Source: Maricaulis sp.
Lineage (GTDB): Bacteria > Pseudomonadota > Alphaproteobacteria > Caulobacterales > Maricaulaceae
DNA length: 35,780 nt
NCBI GenBank assembly: GCA_029251785.1
Contig: JAQXCQ010000039.1
Location: 1-35,780, forward strand
Direction: 5' to 3'
How positions within the stretch are numbered: position 1 is the first letter of the stretch; the number at the start of each line of letters is the position of its first letter. The notes beneath the pieces were generated by a model. The model did not search any database and was not told where the DNA came from. It was given only the letters and a program-made list of their open reading frames with translations. A program made the position numbers and the translations under genes. Positions 1 through 7,298 of this stretch are shown in pieces.

Positions 1-1
1 A

Positions 2-49
2 TCGGTCATCAACAGCCAGACGGGTGACGCAGACGTCACGCCCGACTAA
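2..49 (+). CDS. C-terminal fragment of an upstream gene (possible)
   Basis: The frame starting at base 2 is open from the window edge to a TAA at 47-49 and reads SVINSQTGDADVTPD, a plausible hydrophilic C-terminus. The stop lies 47 bases before the ketoacyl synthase start, so the two could form one transcription unit. With only 15 codons visible no family can be named, and another frame in this stretch is also open. Low confidence. Confidence 0.3.
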   Translation, partial: SVINSQTGDADVTPD

Positions 50-96
50 CGTGCGCCGCTCGGCAGCGCGTCGAGCGATCCATCTGGGGTGAGTGC

Positions 97-1215
97 ATGA
101 ATGCTGTAATCCGGTCGACCGGTCTTTGGACCCCCGACGAGACGATTTCCAATGATGAGCTCGTGGACTGCTACAACACCTATGTGGCGCGCTTTAATGA
201 GGCGCATGCCGGCGAGATCGAGAATGGGACGACCGAGCCGAAAAACCCGTCTTCCTCGGCGTTTATCGAGAAGGCGTCGGGCATCAAGTCTCGCTATACG
301 GTCAATAAGTCGGGCTGTCTGGACGTCGACCGGATGCGGCCGCTTTTGCCGCGACGCTCGGACGATGAGCTGTGTCTGATGGCCGAGGCCGGTGTGGCGG
401 CGGCGCGTGAGGCGCTGGCTGTGGCGGATCGTGATCCGTCCGAGATTGATGCGGTGATCTGTGCGGCGACGACGATGGAGCGGACCTATCCGTGTATCGC
501 CATTGAGATTCAAAACGAGTTGGGCATTGACGGTTTTGCCTATGACATGTCGGTGGCGTGTTCATCCGGCACGTTTGGCATTATCTCCGCGGTCAATATG
601 ATCGCCACCGGGCAGGCCAAATCGGTGTTGCTGGTGACGCCGGAGATCACCACGCCGCAACTTAATTTCCGCGATCGCGACAGTCATTTCATCTTTGGCG
701 ATGTCGCCGTGGCGATGCTGATCGAGGCCGAAGATGTGGCCGGCGATGGCAATGGTTGGTCGATCATCGGCACGCGTATGATGACCAAGTTTTCCAATAC
801 CATCCGTTCCAATCTGGGCTATCTCAATGCCAGCCACGATCCCGAACCGGCGTTTGAGGAGCGCTATTTCTCCCAGGAAGGCCGTCGCGTCTTTAAGGAA
901 GTCTGCCCGATGGTGGCGGCTTTGATCCTGGAAGAGCTGGGGAAGCTGGATTTGGGGCCTGAGAACATGAAGCGTCTGTGGCTGCACCAGGCCAATATCA
1001 ATATGAATATGATGGTCGCCCGCAAGGTCTATGGCCGCGACTTCACCGAAGAAGAAGCGCCGGTCGTGCTGGATGAATTTGCCAATATCGCCGGCGCCGG
1101 ATCACTGGTGGCATTCCATCGCCACCATGAGGGCATCGCAGCGGGCGAGAAGGGCGTGATCTGCTCGTTTGGGGCGGGTTATTCCGCCGGTACGGTGTTT
1201 GTTGAGAAGCGGTAG
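97..1215 (+). CDS. Beta-ketoacyl-ACP synthase III (FabH-like), copy 1
   Basis: A thiolase-fold condensing enzyme of 372 aa. FabH-type enzymes join an acyl-CoA or acyl-ACP primer to malonyl-ACP. The triad is visible: Cys155 in VACSSG, His297 in LHQANIN and Asn330 in FANIAGAGS, the last position usually reading GNTS in housekeeping FabH. At 372 aa it is longer than E. coli FabH (317 aa), with extra sequence between residues 35 and 90, which suggests a specialised FabH paralogue acting on preformed acyl primers rather than the initiator. GGGGTGAG just before ATG97 serves as ribosome binding site. A second copy, alike along its whole length, lies at 3688-4803. The family is clear; the substrate is unknown. 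Confidence 0.9.
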   Translation: MNAVIRSTGLWTPDETISNDELVDCYNTYVARFNEAHAGEIENGTTEPKNPSSSAFIEKASGIKSRYTVNKSGCLDVDRMRPLLPRRSDDELCLMAEAGVAAAREALAVADRDPSEIDAVICAATTMERTYPCIAIEIQNELGIDGFAYDMSVACSSGTFGIISAVNMIATGQAKSVLLVTPEITTPQLNFRDRDSHFIFGDVAVAMLIEAEDVAGDGNGWSIIGTRMMTKFSNTIRSNLGYLNASHDPEPAFEERYFSQEGRRVFKEVCPMVAALILEELGKLDLGPENMKRLWLHQANINMNMMVARKVYGRDFTEEEAPVVLDEFANIAGAGSLVAFHRHHEGIAAGEKGVICSFGAGYSAGTVFVEKR

Positions 1216-1239
1216 TTTGTGACGACCGCCTCGATGCGC

Positions 1240-1443
1240 TGAGATACCCCTCATCTGCCCTTCGGGCATCTTCTCCCCAGGGGGGGCGAAGAAAACCCCC
1301 TCTACCCTTTTGGGGAGAGGGTGCCCCAACGGGGCGGGTGAGGGGCTTTGACGCTTGTTGAGGGCGGCCGGATTGCGTATCTCGGCCCCTCATCCGACGC
1401 TGCGCGTGGTCCTTCTCCCCAAAAGGGAAGAACGGGTTTGTCC
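1240..1443. repeat. GC-rich palindromic intergenic repeat region
   Basis: The 358-base gap after the first synthase holds several short inverted repeats. CCCCTCATCTGCCCTTCGGG around 1249-1268 begins a unit ending in CTTCTCCCC, and a diverged second unit starts at about 1386 (CCCCTCATCCGACGCTGC) and also ends in CTTCTCCCC. Between them, CCCTCTACCC-TTTT-GGGGAGAGGG (about 1299-1322) can form a strong hairpin and may terminate the upstream transcript. No reading frame here looks protein-like. It resembles the dispersed intergenic palindromes common in alphaproteobacteria. Confidence 0.6.
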
Positions 1444-1465
1444 CACCACAAAACCCGATCATTCC

Positions 1466-1492
1466 TTGAGTTCCCTCCGCCTGTGCTACATC
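1466..1492 (+). promoter_or_regulatory. Housekeeping-type promoter, copy A
   Basis: TTGAGT at 1466-1471 and GCTACATC at 1485-1492, separated by 13 bases, match the published Caulobacter vegetative sigma consensus (TTGaCgS, 10-14 bases, GCTANAWC); the -10 box matches at every defined position. It lies within a 57-base stretch repeated upstream of the dipeptidase gene. It probably drives the small membrane protein at 1574. An alternative 30-codon frame opens at ATG1501, at nearly the same distance from the promoter as the dipeptidase start in copy B. Confidence 0.65.
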
Positions 1493-1573
1493 TTGTGCGG
1501 ATGATGAAAAACCATACTTCCAAGGCTTTCGAGCGCACGACCCTGCACACTGACGACAAGGTGAGCGGCTACT

Positions 1574-1858
1574 ATGTTTGCTCCAATTTTTAAAAAATTC
1601 GCTACTTCCAGCTTGTGGATGATCATCTCAATCGTGTGTTTTTGGAAATATATGGAGTCTCAGGATTTATTCTTTGTGATTGTTATGGCTCATGCTTTCA
1701 ATGCGCGCTTGATGCAAACGATTATCGATGAGCCGCCCGACTCTCCCCGTCTATCGCTCGCTCGACTAATTTCATCACGTTTGGCAATAGCGACGTGGCT
1801 GGGGACAGTCGTATATAGCTATTATGCGTTGCGCTGGTGGTCTGGGATCGGCAGCTGA
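1574..1858 (+). CDS. Small membrane protein, unknown function
   Basis: A 94-aa protein with two hydrophobic segments: roughly residues 11-39 (SLWMIISIVCFWKY followed by DLFFVIVMAHAF) and 67-90 (ISSRLAIATWLGTVVYSYYA). A basic N-terminus and a Pro/Asp-rich loop at 52-58 lie outside them. Base composition is visibly more AT-rich than the neighbours, which may mean later acquisition. AAGGTGAG about 10 bases upstream could be the ribosome binding site, and promoter copy A lies about 80 bases upstream. I recognise no family. The gene is supported by the promoter and membrane topology rather than homology. Confidence 0.5.
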   Translation: MFAPIFKKFATSSLWMIISIVCFWKYMESQDLFFVIVMAHAFNARLMQTIIDEPPDSPRLSLARLISSRLAIATWLGTVVYSYYALRWWSGIGS

Positions 1859-1938
1859 CGTTCGCCGAAGCATCGGGGTGCATAATCTTTTGCTGAAAGT
1901 TTTTCATTTTTTGAAGCACCACAAAACCCCACCCGCCC

Positions 1939-1966
1939 TTGAGTTTCTGCCCGCCTGTGTCACATC
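1939..1966 (+). promoter_or_regulatory. Promoter, copy B, of the dipeptidase gene
   Basis: TTGAGT at 1939-1944 and GTCACATC at 1959-1966, 14 bases apart. The surrounding 1917-1974 matches 1444-1500 at about 46 of 58 positions by eye. The -10 is weaker than in copy A (GTCACATC against GCTACATC). It ends only 20 bases before ATG1987, so the leader would be very short but still includes GAAAGGGAG as ribosome binding site. Confidence 0.6.
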
Positions 1967-1986
1967 TTGTGCAGAAAGGGAGAAAC

Positions 1987-3225
1987 ATGATGCGCATTTT
2001 TACCACCACGGCGATGGCTGCGGCCTTGGGGCTGACGGCTTGCCAGGGTGAAACTTCGTCCGGTTCGCAGCCCGCCGCACAAGACGACAGTCTGCAAGCG
2101 CTGCACGACCGTCTGCTCCTGATCGATACGCATGTGGATATCGGCAATGGCTATGCCACCGACGCGCTGGATCCGGGTGGTTTTTCCGCGGCGCAGGTGG
2201 ATTTGCCGAAGATGCGGGCCGGTGGGCTCGATGCGGCGTTTTTCATTGTTTATACCGGGCAAGGCGGGCTGGATGACGTAGCACTGGCCGCCGCGCATCG
2301 CGCGGCTGAGGATAATTATGCGGCGATCAATCGCATGATCCGCGCCTATCCCGACGAAATCGCTTTGGCACGTACGGCCGATGAGGTGGAAGCGATTGCG
2401 GCAACCGGGCGCCGAGTGGCGCTGATCGGCATGGAAAACGCCTATCCGCTGGGCAATACACTGGACGATCTGCCGTTATGGGCCGAGCGCGGTGTGCGCT
2501 ATGTGTCGGTGACGCATTTCGGCAATAACCAGTTTGGCGGCAGCTCCAATCCCAATATCGCCAATGGCGAACCGGCCGAGGATCCGGGCCTGAGTGAGCT
2601 GGGGCGTCAGCTGATCCCGGCGCTCAATGATCTGGGCATTATGGTGGATATCTCCCATGTCGGAAAAACCACGATGATGCAGGCTGTGGCCCTGTCGCGC
2701 GCACCGGTGATTGCCTCGCATTCGGGCGCCCATGGCGTGTATCAAAACGCCCGCAATCTGGATGATGAGCAGCTATTGGCGATCCGAGATAATGGCGGTG
2801 TGGCCCAGATGGTCGCCTTTCGCGGTTATGTGCAACCGCGCGTGCCGGAACACGATGCGGCAATTGCCGCTCTGAGAGTCCGTCTCGGCATGGATACCAA
2901 CGCTGGCTATGCCAATGCGACCGCCGCCGAACACCAAATTTATCGCAGCGAGCTGGCGGCCCTGCGCGGTCAGTTTCCCGGCGTGACGATTTCCGACTTC
3001 GCAGACCATATCGACCACGCGATCTCGGTCGTCGGCGTCGATCATGTCGGTATCGCCTCAGACTTTGACGGCGGTGGCGGCGTTGATGGCTGGGAAGACG
3101 CTTCAGAGACGCTGGAGGTCACGCGCGAATTGGTATCGCGCGGGTATAGCGAAGAAGACCTCGCGAAGATCTGGGGCGGCAATGTGCTGCGCGTGATGCG
3201 CGCTGTTGAGGCGGCTGCGGAGTAG
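1987..3225 (+). CDS. Membrane dipeptidase, peptidase family M19, lipoprotein
   Basis: A zinc-dependent renal-dipeptidase-type enzyme that hydrolyses dipeptides. Counting from ATG1987 (412 aa), residues 1-19 form a lipoprotein signal ending in the lipobox LTAC with Cys19, so it is probably anchored on the periplasmic face of a membrane. Metal ligands of the family are all visible: His49 and Asp51 in DTHVDIG, the bridging Glu150 in GMENAYP, His224 in DISHVG and His245 in ASHSGAHG; DHVGIASDFDG near 352-362 is the usual C-terminal motif. The frame is open upstream to TTG1939, but GAAAGGGAG before ATG1987 and the lipoprotein signal decide for ATG1987. It sits between the two FabH-like genes; a shared role is not obvious. 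Confidence 0.92.
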   Translation: MMRIFTTTAMAAALGLTACQGETSSGSQPAAQDDSLQALHDRLLLIDTHVDIGNGYATDALDPGGFSAAQVDLPKMRAGGLDAAFFIVYTGQGGLDDVALAAAHRAAEDNYAAINRMIRAYPDEIALARTADEVEAIAATGRRVALIGMENAYPLGNTLDDLPLWAERGVRYVSVTHFGNNQFGGSSNPNIANGEPAEDPGLSELGRQLIPALNDLGIMVDISHVGKTTMMQAVALSRAPVIASHSGAHGVYQNARNLDDEQLLAIRDNGGVAQMVAFRGYVQPRVPEHDAAIAALRVRLGMDTNAGYANATAAEHQIYRSELAALRGQFPGVTISDFADHIDHAISVVGVDHVGIASDFDGGGGVDGWEDASETLEVTRELVSRGYSEEDLAKIWGGNVLRVMRAVEAAAE

Positions 3226-3302
3226 GGGGTGGGGTCGCGGGCAGACGACAGCTTCTGTCACCCGCTCCCACCATCATGATCTCCCACAGCGAGGAGATCC
3301 CC

Positions 3303-3383
3303 ATGCGTCGCCATCATATCTTGTCTGCGACTTTGAATTTTCTGACCATATCTGCGTTCTTTTTGATGATTGGCGGGGTGTGA
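3303..3383 (+). CDS. Very small single-span membrane protein candidate
   Basis: ATG3303 opens a 26-codon frame. After a basic start (MRRHH) it is almost entirely hydrophobic, ending FLTISAFFLMIGGV before TGA. GAGGAGA at 3291-3297 is an excellent ribosome binding site at the right distance. The peptide would span the membrane once with the N-terminus inside by the positive-inside rule. It matches no family I know. It lies between the dipeptidase gene and a palindromic repeat. A chance hydrophobic frame cannot be excluded. Confidence 0.4.
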   Translation: MRRHHILSATLNFLTISAFFLMIGGV

Positions 3384-3415
3384 GTTCACCATCTCAAATG
3401 CACAAAATAAACACC

Positions 3416-3528
3416 TTTCCCCGGCCCTCGTGCCGGGGTCTGGCATGCAGTGGCAGGCGTACGCTGATGAGGCGTCTCAGCGTTTCACTCAGCTCGCCCT
3501 CCAGGCCCCGGCACGAGGGCCGGGGAAA
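3416..3528. repeat. MITE-like palindromic element, 113 bp
   Basis: Positions 3416-3443 and 3501-3528 are inverted copies that match at 27 of 28 bases by eye. Each arm carries an inner palindrome, CCCCGG-CCCTCGTG-CCGGGG. The 57-base centre has no coding potential. The structure resembles a miniature inverted-repeat element or REP-like palindrome. It could also fold in RNA as a long hairpin that ends the dipeptidase transcript. No flanking target-site duplication is obvious. Confidence 0.65.
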
Positions 3529-3687
3529 GGCGTATGTTGGAGGAGTTGAGCGAAATAGCCCCCCGGTCACGCCGCATTACAAATTCCCCTGCGACATCAC
3601 ATCACCCCATAAAATGTGTGCTTGTATTGATTCAGCGCGTTCATCCATTACCCTGCGGTAAGGGAAGCAATTGGCGAGCTAAGCATC

Positions 3688-4803
3688 GTGCAGACAAGCA
3701 TAATTCGTTCGACCGGGTATTGGGTTCCGCCCAATGTGATCAGTAATGAAGAGCTGGTGGAGAGCTATAATCGCTATGCCACGCGCTTTAACAGCGACAA
3801 TGCGGCAGCGATAACCGCGGGCGAGTTGGCGGACGTGCCGCTCTCCAGCGCTGAATTTGTCAAGAATGCCTCGGGCATTGAACGGCGGCATGTGATTGAA
3901 AAGTCGGGTATTCTCGATATCGATCATTTGCGACCCCATATCACGCCGCGGCCCTTTGATGAGGTGTCGTTTCATGCGGAATTTGCCCTGAAATCGGTCA
4001 AAATCGCGCTGGAGAAGGCCGGGATTGATGGCAGCGATGTGGATGGTGTGATCGTCGCGTCCTCGGCTCAGCAGCGGAATTTTCCCGGCATTGCCTGTGA
4101 GATTCAGAGCCTGATCGGCTCGCAAGGCTGGTCGTTTGATCTGACCATGGCCTGCGCCTCGGCGCTGTATGGGCTTAATATCGCCAATGCGATGATCGCC
4201 TCGGGCCAGGCGAAACGCATCTTGGTGTGCTCGCCGGAGATTATGACCTGTATCAATGTGCATTCGCGCCGCGATGTGCACTTCATCTTTGGTGATGCCT
4301 CCAGCGCTATTCTGGTAGAGGCCGAGGATGGTCAGGCCGGTGGCTGGGACGTGCTGGGCACGCATACCAAGAACAAGTTTTCCAATAATCTGCGCTCTGA
4401 TTTTGGCTTCCTCAATGATGCGGAACGCTCTGTGGAACCGGACTTTTCGCCGGGCCTCGATCAGGACGGGCAAAAAGTGTTTAAGGACGTGGTGTCCTTC
4501 TCGCCGACTGTCGCGCGGGAGCTGATGGACCGGCTCAAGATTGCGCCGGAGGATGTGCGCCGCACCTGGCTGCACCAGGCCAATATCCGGATGGTGGAGA
4601 TGATCGCCAAACGCATTCTGGGCCGGGACCGTACACCGGAAAATGCGCCGGGCATTTTGCACGAATACGGCAATACTTCATCCTCCTCCGTGGTGATGAA
4701 TTTTGAAATGCATTCCGATGACATGGCCGCCGGCGAGACCGGTCTGATGTGTGCGTTTGGGGCCGGCTATGGTGTCGGTGCCGCTGCAATTAGGAAACGC
4801 TGA
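3688..4803 (+). CDS. Beta-ketoacyl-ACP synthase III (FabH-like), copy 2
   Basis: A 371-aa paralogue of the gene at 97-1215, alike along the whole length (for example IRSTG, ISN.ELV, ASGI, HFIFGDA, KFSN, TWLHQANI). Catalytic Cys156 lies in MACASAL, His296 in LHQANI and Asn329 in GNTSSSS, here the canonical GNTS form. It starts with GTG at 3688; no ATG precedes the conserved IRSTG motif, and the upstream ribosome binding site is weak (GGCGAGCTAAG). It overlaps the next gene by one base (TGATG), implying translational coupling. The two copies probably arose by duplication and then differentiated; Ser/Ala changes near the active Cys and acyl pocket may alter primer choice. The substrate is unknown. 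Confidence 0.9.
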   Translation: MQTSIIRSTGYWVPPNVISNEELVESYNRYATRFNSDNAAAITAGELADVPLSSAEFVKNASGIERRHVIEKSGILDIDHLRPHITPRPFDEVSFHAEFALKSVKIALEKAGIDGSDVDGVIVASSAQQRNFPGIACEIQSLIGSQGWSFDLTMACASALYGLNIANAMIASGQAKRILVCSPEIMTCINVHSRRDVHFIFGDASSAILVEAEDGQAGGWDVLGTHTKNKFSNNLRSDFGFLNDAERSVEPDFSPGLDQDGQKVFKDVVSFSPTVARELMDRLKIAPEDVRRTWLHQANIRMVEMIAKRILGRDRTPENAPGILHEYGNTSSSSVVMNFEMHSDDMAAGETGLMCAFGAGYGVGAAAIRKR

Positions 4804-5798
4804 TGGATATCTCGATGAAGCTTGTTATTGCGGCCGGTCTGGCCGGTTCGCTGGCCGCGTGTTCGCCGGCGGCGGACGAGGCGGAGCCGGCACAAGAGGC
4901 TGTTGAGACTCCCGCTGAGGCGGCTGCCGCACCGGAAGAAGGGGTCGAGGAAGAAGCCGCCGCTGAAGCGCCTCCCGGCATGGACATTCATATCCACACA
5001 TTGAGCTGGGCAGACGGCGTGCCGTCCCTGGGCGGACATGCCAATGGGGTGATGCGCCCGGGCTATGACAACCAGCCCTTCTTTACGCCGGATGGCAGCG
5101 CGATGCTGTATTCCGCGGGCATGGAGACCGATACCGATATTTTAAGCCTCGATCTGGCGACGGGCGAGACCACCAATCTGACCAACACACCTGTTGAGAG
5201 CGAATATTCGCCGCGTTATCTGCCGGACGGGTCCGGTATCAGTTATATCCACCAGGCGGAGGGCGGCTATGGCGGCCAGGTCTATCGCGCCGCTCTGGAT
5301 GGCAGCGCGCCGCAGGCAGCGTTCGAATACGGCCCGCTGGGCTATTATGTTTTCTCCCAATCTATGGACCAGGTTGTGGTGTTTGCGCTCGGTGAGGAGA
5401 GCAATACGCTGCAGCATATCGATCTGGGTGGCGGCGAAGAAACTGCGACCTTGATCAGCGACCAGCAAGGCCGCGCCATCACGCCGGCGCTGACTGGCAA
5501 TGGCGTCTTCTACACACTGGCGCGCGCCGATGAGGGCAATACCGTCCACTTCCGCAATTACGACACGGGCGAAAGCCATGAAGTGATGGATCTGCCCGGC
5601 CAGTCCCAGGATTACGCGCTGGTGCGCAGTGGCAATGATTGGGACGAGCACGGCTTCTTCGCGGCTGATGGCGGTGTCTTGTACTACACCACACCGGGCA
5701 ATGACTGGGTGGCCGTGGCCGAGCTGGCCTATCCCGGTGTGACGCGCCTGGCCGTCAATGAAGCGCGGGATATGATTGCGATTGTGGCTGCTGAGTAG
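4803..5798 (+). CDS. TolB-like beta-propeller lipoprotein
   Basis: A 331-aa exported protein. The start at 4803 overlaps the synthase stop, but ATG4815 also gives a good signal: MKLVIAAGLAGSLAAC with the lipobox LAAC. A low-complexity Ala/Glu/Pro linker (about residues 22-57) follows. The rest contains PD40/WD40-like repeats as in TolB and dipeptidyl-peptidase propellers: QPFFTPDGSAMLYSA, YSPRYLPDGSGISYI and similar blades at about 40-60 residue spacing, with phrases such as DILSLDLATGETTNLTN. No peptidase domain follows, so it is probably a periplasmic binding or scaffolding protein. Coupling to the condensing enzyme is suggestive but unexplained. Confidence 0.75.
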   Translation: MDISMKLVIAAGLAGSLAACSPAADEAEPAQEAVETPAEAAAAPEEGVEEEAAAEAPPGMDIHIHTLSWADGVPSLGGHANGVMRPGYDNQPFFTPDGSAMLYSAGMETDTDILSLDLATGETTNLTNTPVESEYSPRYLPDGSGISYIHQAEGGYGGQVYRAALDGSAPQAAFEYGPLGYYVFSQSMDQVVVFALGEESNTLQHIDLGGGEETATLISDQQGRAITPALTGNGVFYTLARADEGNTVHFRNYDTGESHEVMDLPGQSQDYALVRSGNDWDEHGFFAADGGVLYYTTPGNDWVAVAELAYPGVTRLAVNEARDMIAIVAAE

Positions 5799-5800
5799 TT

Positions 5801-5955
5801 CTTCTTCCCCCGTTTACGGGGGAAGTGGCCACGCCGTAGCTTTAGCGTAGGCGAGGACGATGGGGGCCGAGCGAAGCGAGGTGCGGCACCATGCGCTGCG
5901 CGCTCCCCCTCCGCCCTGCTGCGCAGCACACCTCCCCCGCAAGCGGGGGAGGAAA
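5801..5955. repeat. Dispersed repeat, copy 1 (about 155 bp)
   Basis: The element starts with the hairpin CTTCCCCC-GTTTAC-GGGGGAAG, continues with GTGGCCACGCCGTAGC and GATGGGGGC, and ends in CACCTCCCCC-GCAAGC-GGGGGAGG. A second copy in the same orientation lies at 15611-15772, with matching blocks GTGGCCGCGCCGTAGC, GATGGGGGC, GCGCTGCGCGCTCCCCCTCC and CACCTCCCCCGCAGGC. Two terminal hairpins and a variable middle fit a mobile palindromic intergenic repeat. It follows the propeller lipoprotein stop by only 2 bases and may act as its terminator. Confidence 0.7.
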
Positions 5956-5974
5956 AGTGCTCCAATTTCCAACA

Positions 5975-6120
5975 TATCGACGCCATCGACACACCTTGCC
6001 TTCATGTCGACAAAATTCAACTCTACCGACACATATCATTGACGTGTCGATCCGTTCGACACATGCTCACAGTGTGTCGACATAAGTGCATTTTATCGAC
6101 ATGTTTTCCCGATATGTCGA
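5975..6120 (+). promoter_or_regulatory. Array of TGTCGA/TCGACA sites upstream of fic
   Basis: Nine variants of TGTCGA or its complement occur in 146 bases: at about 5975, 5985, 6004, 6025, 6044, 6055, 6072, 6094 and 6112. Two contain the full palindrome TGTCGACA (6005-6012 and 6075-6082). Others pair as perfect inverted repeats: GTGTCGA/TCGACAC at 6044-6050 and 6056-6062, and TCGACAT/ATGTCGA at 6096-6102 and 6114-6120. The stretch is AT-richer than its surroundings and ends 12 bases before the fic start. It looks like a multi-site operator, probably for autoregulation through the protein's C-terminal winged helix (inference). Confidence 0.65.
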
Positions 6121-6132
6121 AGGAAACGACTT

Positions 6133-7248
6133 ATGCCGCAAATGCCTGATGGTCCGTATAACAATCTTCCCCCGTTACCGCCGGCAATTGATCTGGAATC
6201 GCGGGCGATCCTGAAGACCTGTATCGAGGCGCGGGCGGCGCTGGCGGAACTGCGCGGGGCGGGGGAGTTGTTGCCCAATCAATCCATCCTGATCAATTCG
6301 ATCCCGCTCTTGGAGGCGCAGGCGTCTTCGGAGATTGAGAATATCGTCACGACGACGGACAAGCTGTTTCAATATGCCAGCCAGCCTCACGCCAACACAG
6401 ACAATGCGACCAAGGAGACGCTGCGCTATCGCACCGCGCTGAAATCCGGTTTTGAAATGCTGGACGAGACACCGGTCTCGGCGCAGCTGGCCAGCCAGGT
6501 TTGCTCGATGGTGATGGGCACGGAGATGGATGTGCGCACCGGACAGGGCACGGCGCTGATCAATGATGCGACGGGCGAGATCATCTATACGCCGCCCGAT
6601 GGTGAAGGGCGGCTGCGGCAGTATCTGCACAATTGGGATCGCTTCATCCACGAAGCCGATATGATCGACCCGCTGATCCGCATGGCCGTGCTGCACTATC
6701 AGTTTGAAGCGATCCACCCATTCGATGACGGTAATGGTCGCACCGGGCGCATTCTCAACCTGCTCTTCCTGGTCGAGCAGGACTTGCTGGATCTGCCGGT
6801 GCTGTATCTGTCGCGCCATATTATCAAGCACAAGAACAGCTATTACCGCCTGCTGCTGGAGGTCTCGACCGAGGCCAATTGGGAAGACTGGATCATCTTC
6901 ATGCTGGAGGCCGTGCGCGAAACCGCCGTCTGGACGACCGCCAAGATCCGCGCCATCCGCACGCTGCTCGACGACACCGCCCGCACCTTGCAGGCTGAAC
7001 TGCCGAAAATTTATTCCCGCGAACTGGCCGAAATCATCTTCATCCAGCCCTATTGCCGCATCGCCGATCTGGTCGATGCCGGCATCGCCAAACGCCAGAC
7101 CGCTGCTGTGTATCTGGACGCGATGGCCGAGGCGGGAATCTTGCGCAAGATGCCGGTTGGCCGGGAGAATATTTTCGTCAATCCGGCCCTTGTGCGCCTG
7201 CTGGCACGAGAGCCCAAGCGCGTGGATCGACCGACGAGTTTGTTGTGA
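6133..7248 (+). CDS. Fic family protein (predicted AMPylase) with C-terminal winged helix
   Basis: A 371-aa Fic-domain protein. Fic enzymes transfer AMP or another nucleotide part onto target hydroxyls. The core motif HPFDDGNGRTGR is complete at residues 195-206, with His195 the predicted catalytic base. An N-terminal inhibitory helix motif of the (S/T)xxxE(G/N) type is present as SSEIEN at 65-70, making this a class II (self-inhibited) Fic. The N-terminal Fic_N region spans about 15-95. After residue 280 comes a winged-helix-like segment (IFIQPYCRIADLVDAG, then RQTAAVYLDAMAEAGIL), which may bind DNA. AGGAA at 6121-6125 is the ribosome binding site. The upstream TGTCGA array suggests tight autoregulation. 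The cellular target is unknown. Confidence 0.93.
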   Translation: MPQMPDGPYNNLPPLPPAIDLESRAILKTCIEARAALAELRGAGELLPNQSILINSIPLLEAQASSEIENIVTTTDKLFQYASQPHANTDNATKETLRYRTALKSGFEMLDETPVSAQLASQVCSMVMGTEMDVRTGQGTALINDATGEIIYTPPDGEGRLRQYLHNWDRFIHEADMIDPLIRMAVLHYQFEAIHPFDDGNGRTGRILNLLFLVEQDLLDLPVLYLSRHIIKHKNSYYRLLLEVSTEANWEDWIIFMLEAVRETAVWTTAKIRAIRTLLDDTARTLQAELPKIYSRELAEIIFIQPYCRIADLVDAGIAKRQTAAVYLDAMAEAGILRKMPVGRENIFVNPALVRLLAREPKRVDRPTSLL

Positions 7249-7251
7249 GAC

Positions 7252-7298
7252 GGTGAAAACCCCCTCTTCCCTCTTGGTGGGGGGAAGGGGTTTCACAC
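7252..7298. terminator. Bidirectional terminator-like hairpin between fic and ygfZ
   Basis: GGTGAAAACCCCCTCTTCCC pairs imperfectly with GGGGGAAGGGGTTTCACACC around a TCTTGGT loop. It lies between two convergent genes, starting 4 bases after the fic stop and overlapping the ygfZ stop. No strong U-tract follows on either strand, so termination efficiency is uncertain. Confidence 0.5.

Noticed and set aside
3679-4662. A 327-aa minus-strand frame opposite the second FabH-like gene
   Set aside because: Antisense to a gene with an intact catalytic triad; composition is typical of reverse-complement GC-rich coding DNA.
6175-7296. A 373-aa minus-strand frame opposite the fic gene
   Set aside because: It is a shadow of fic; its sequence is His/Gln/Arg-rich with no domain, whereas the plus strand carries complete Fic motifs.
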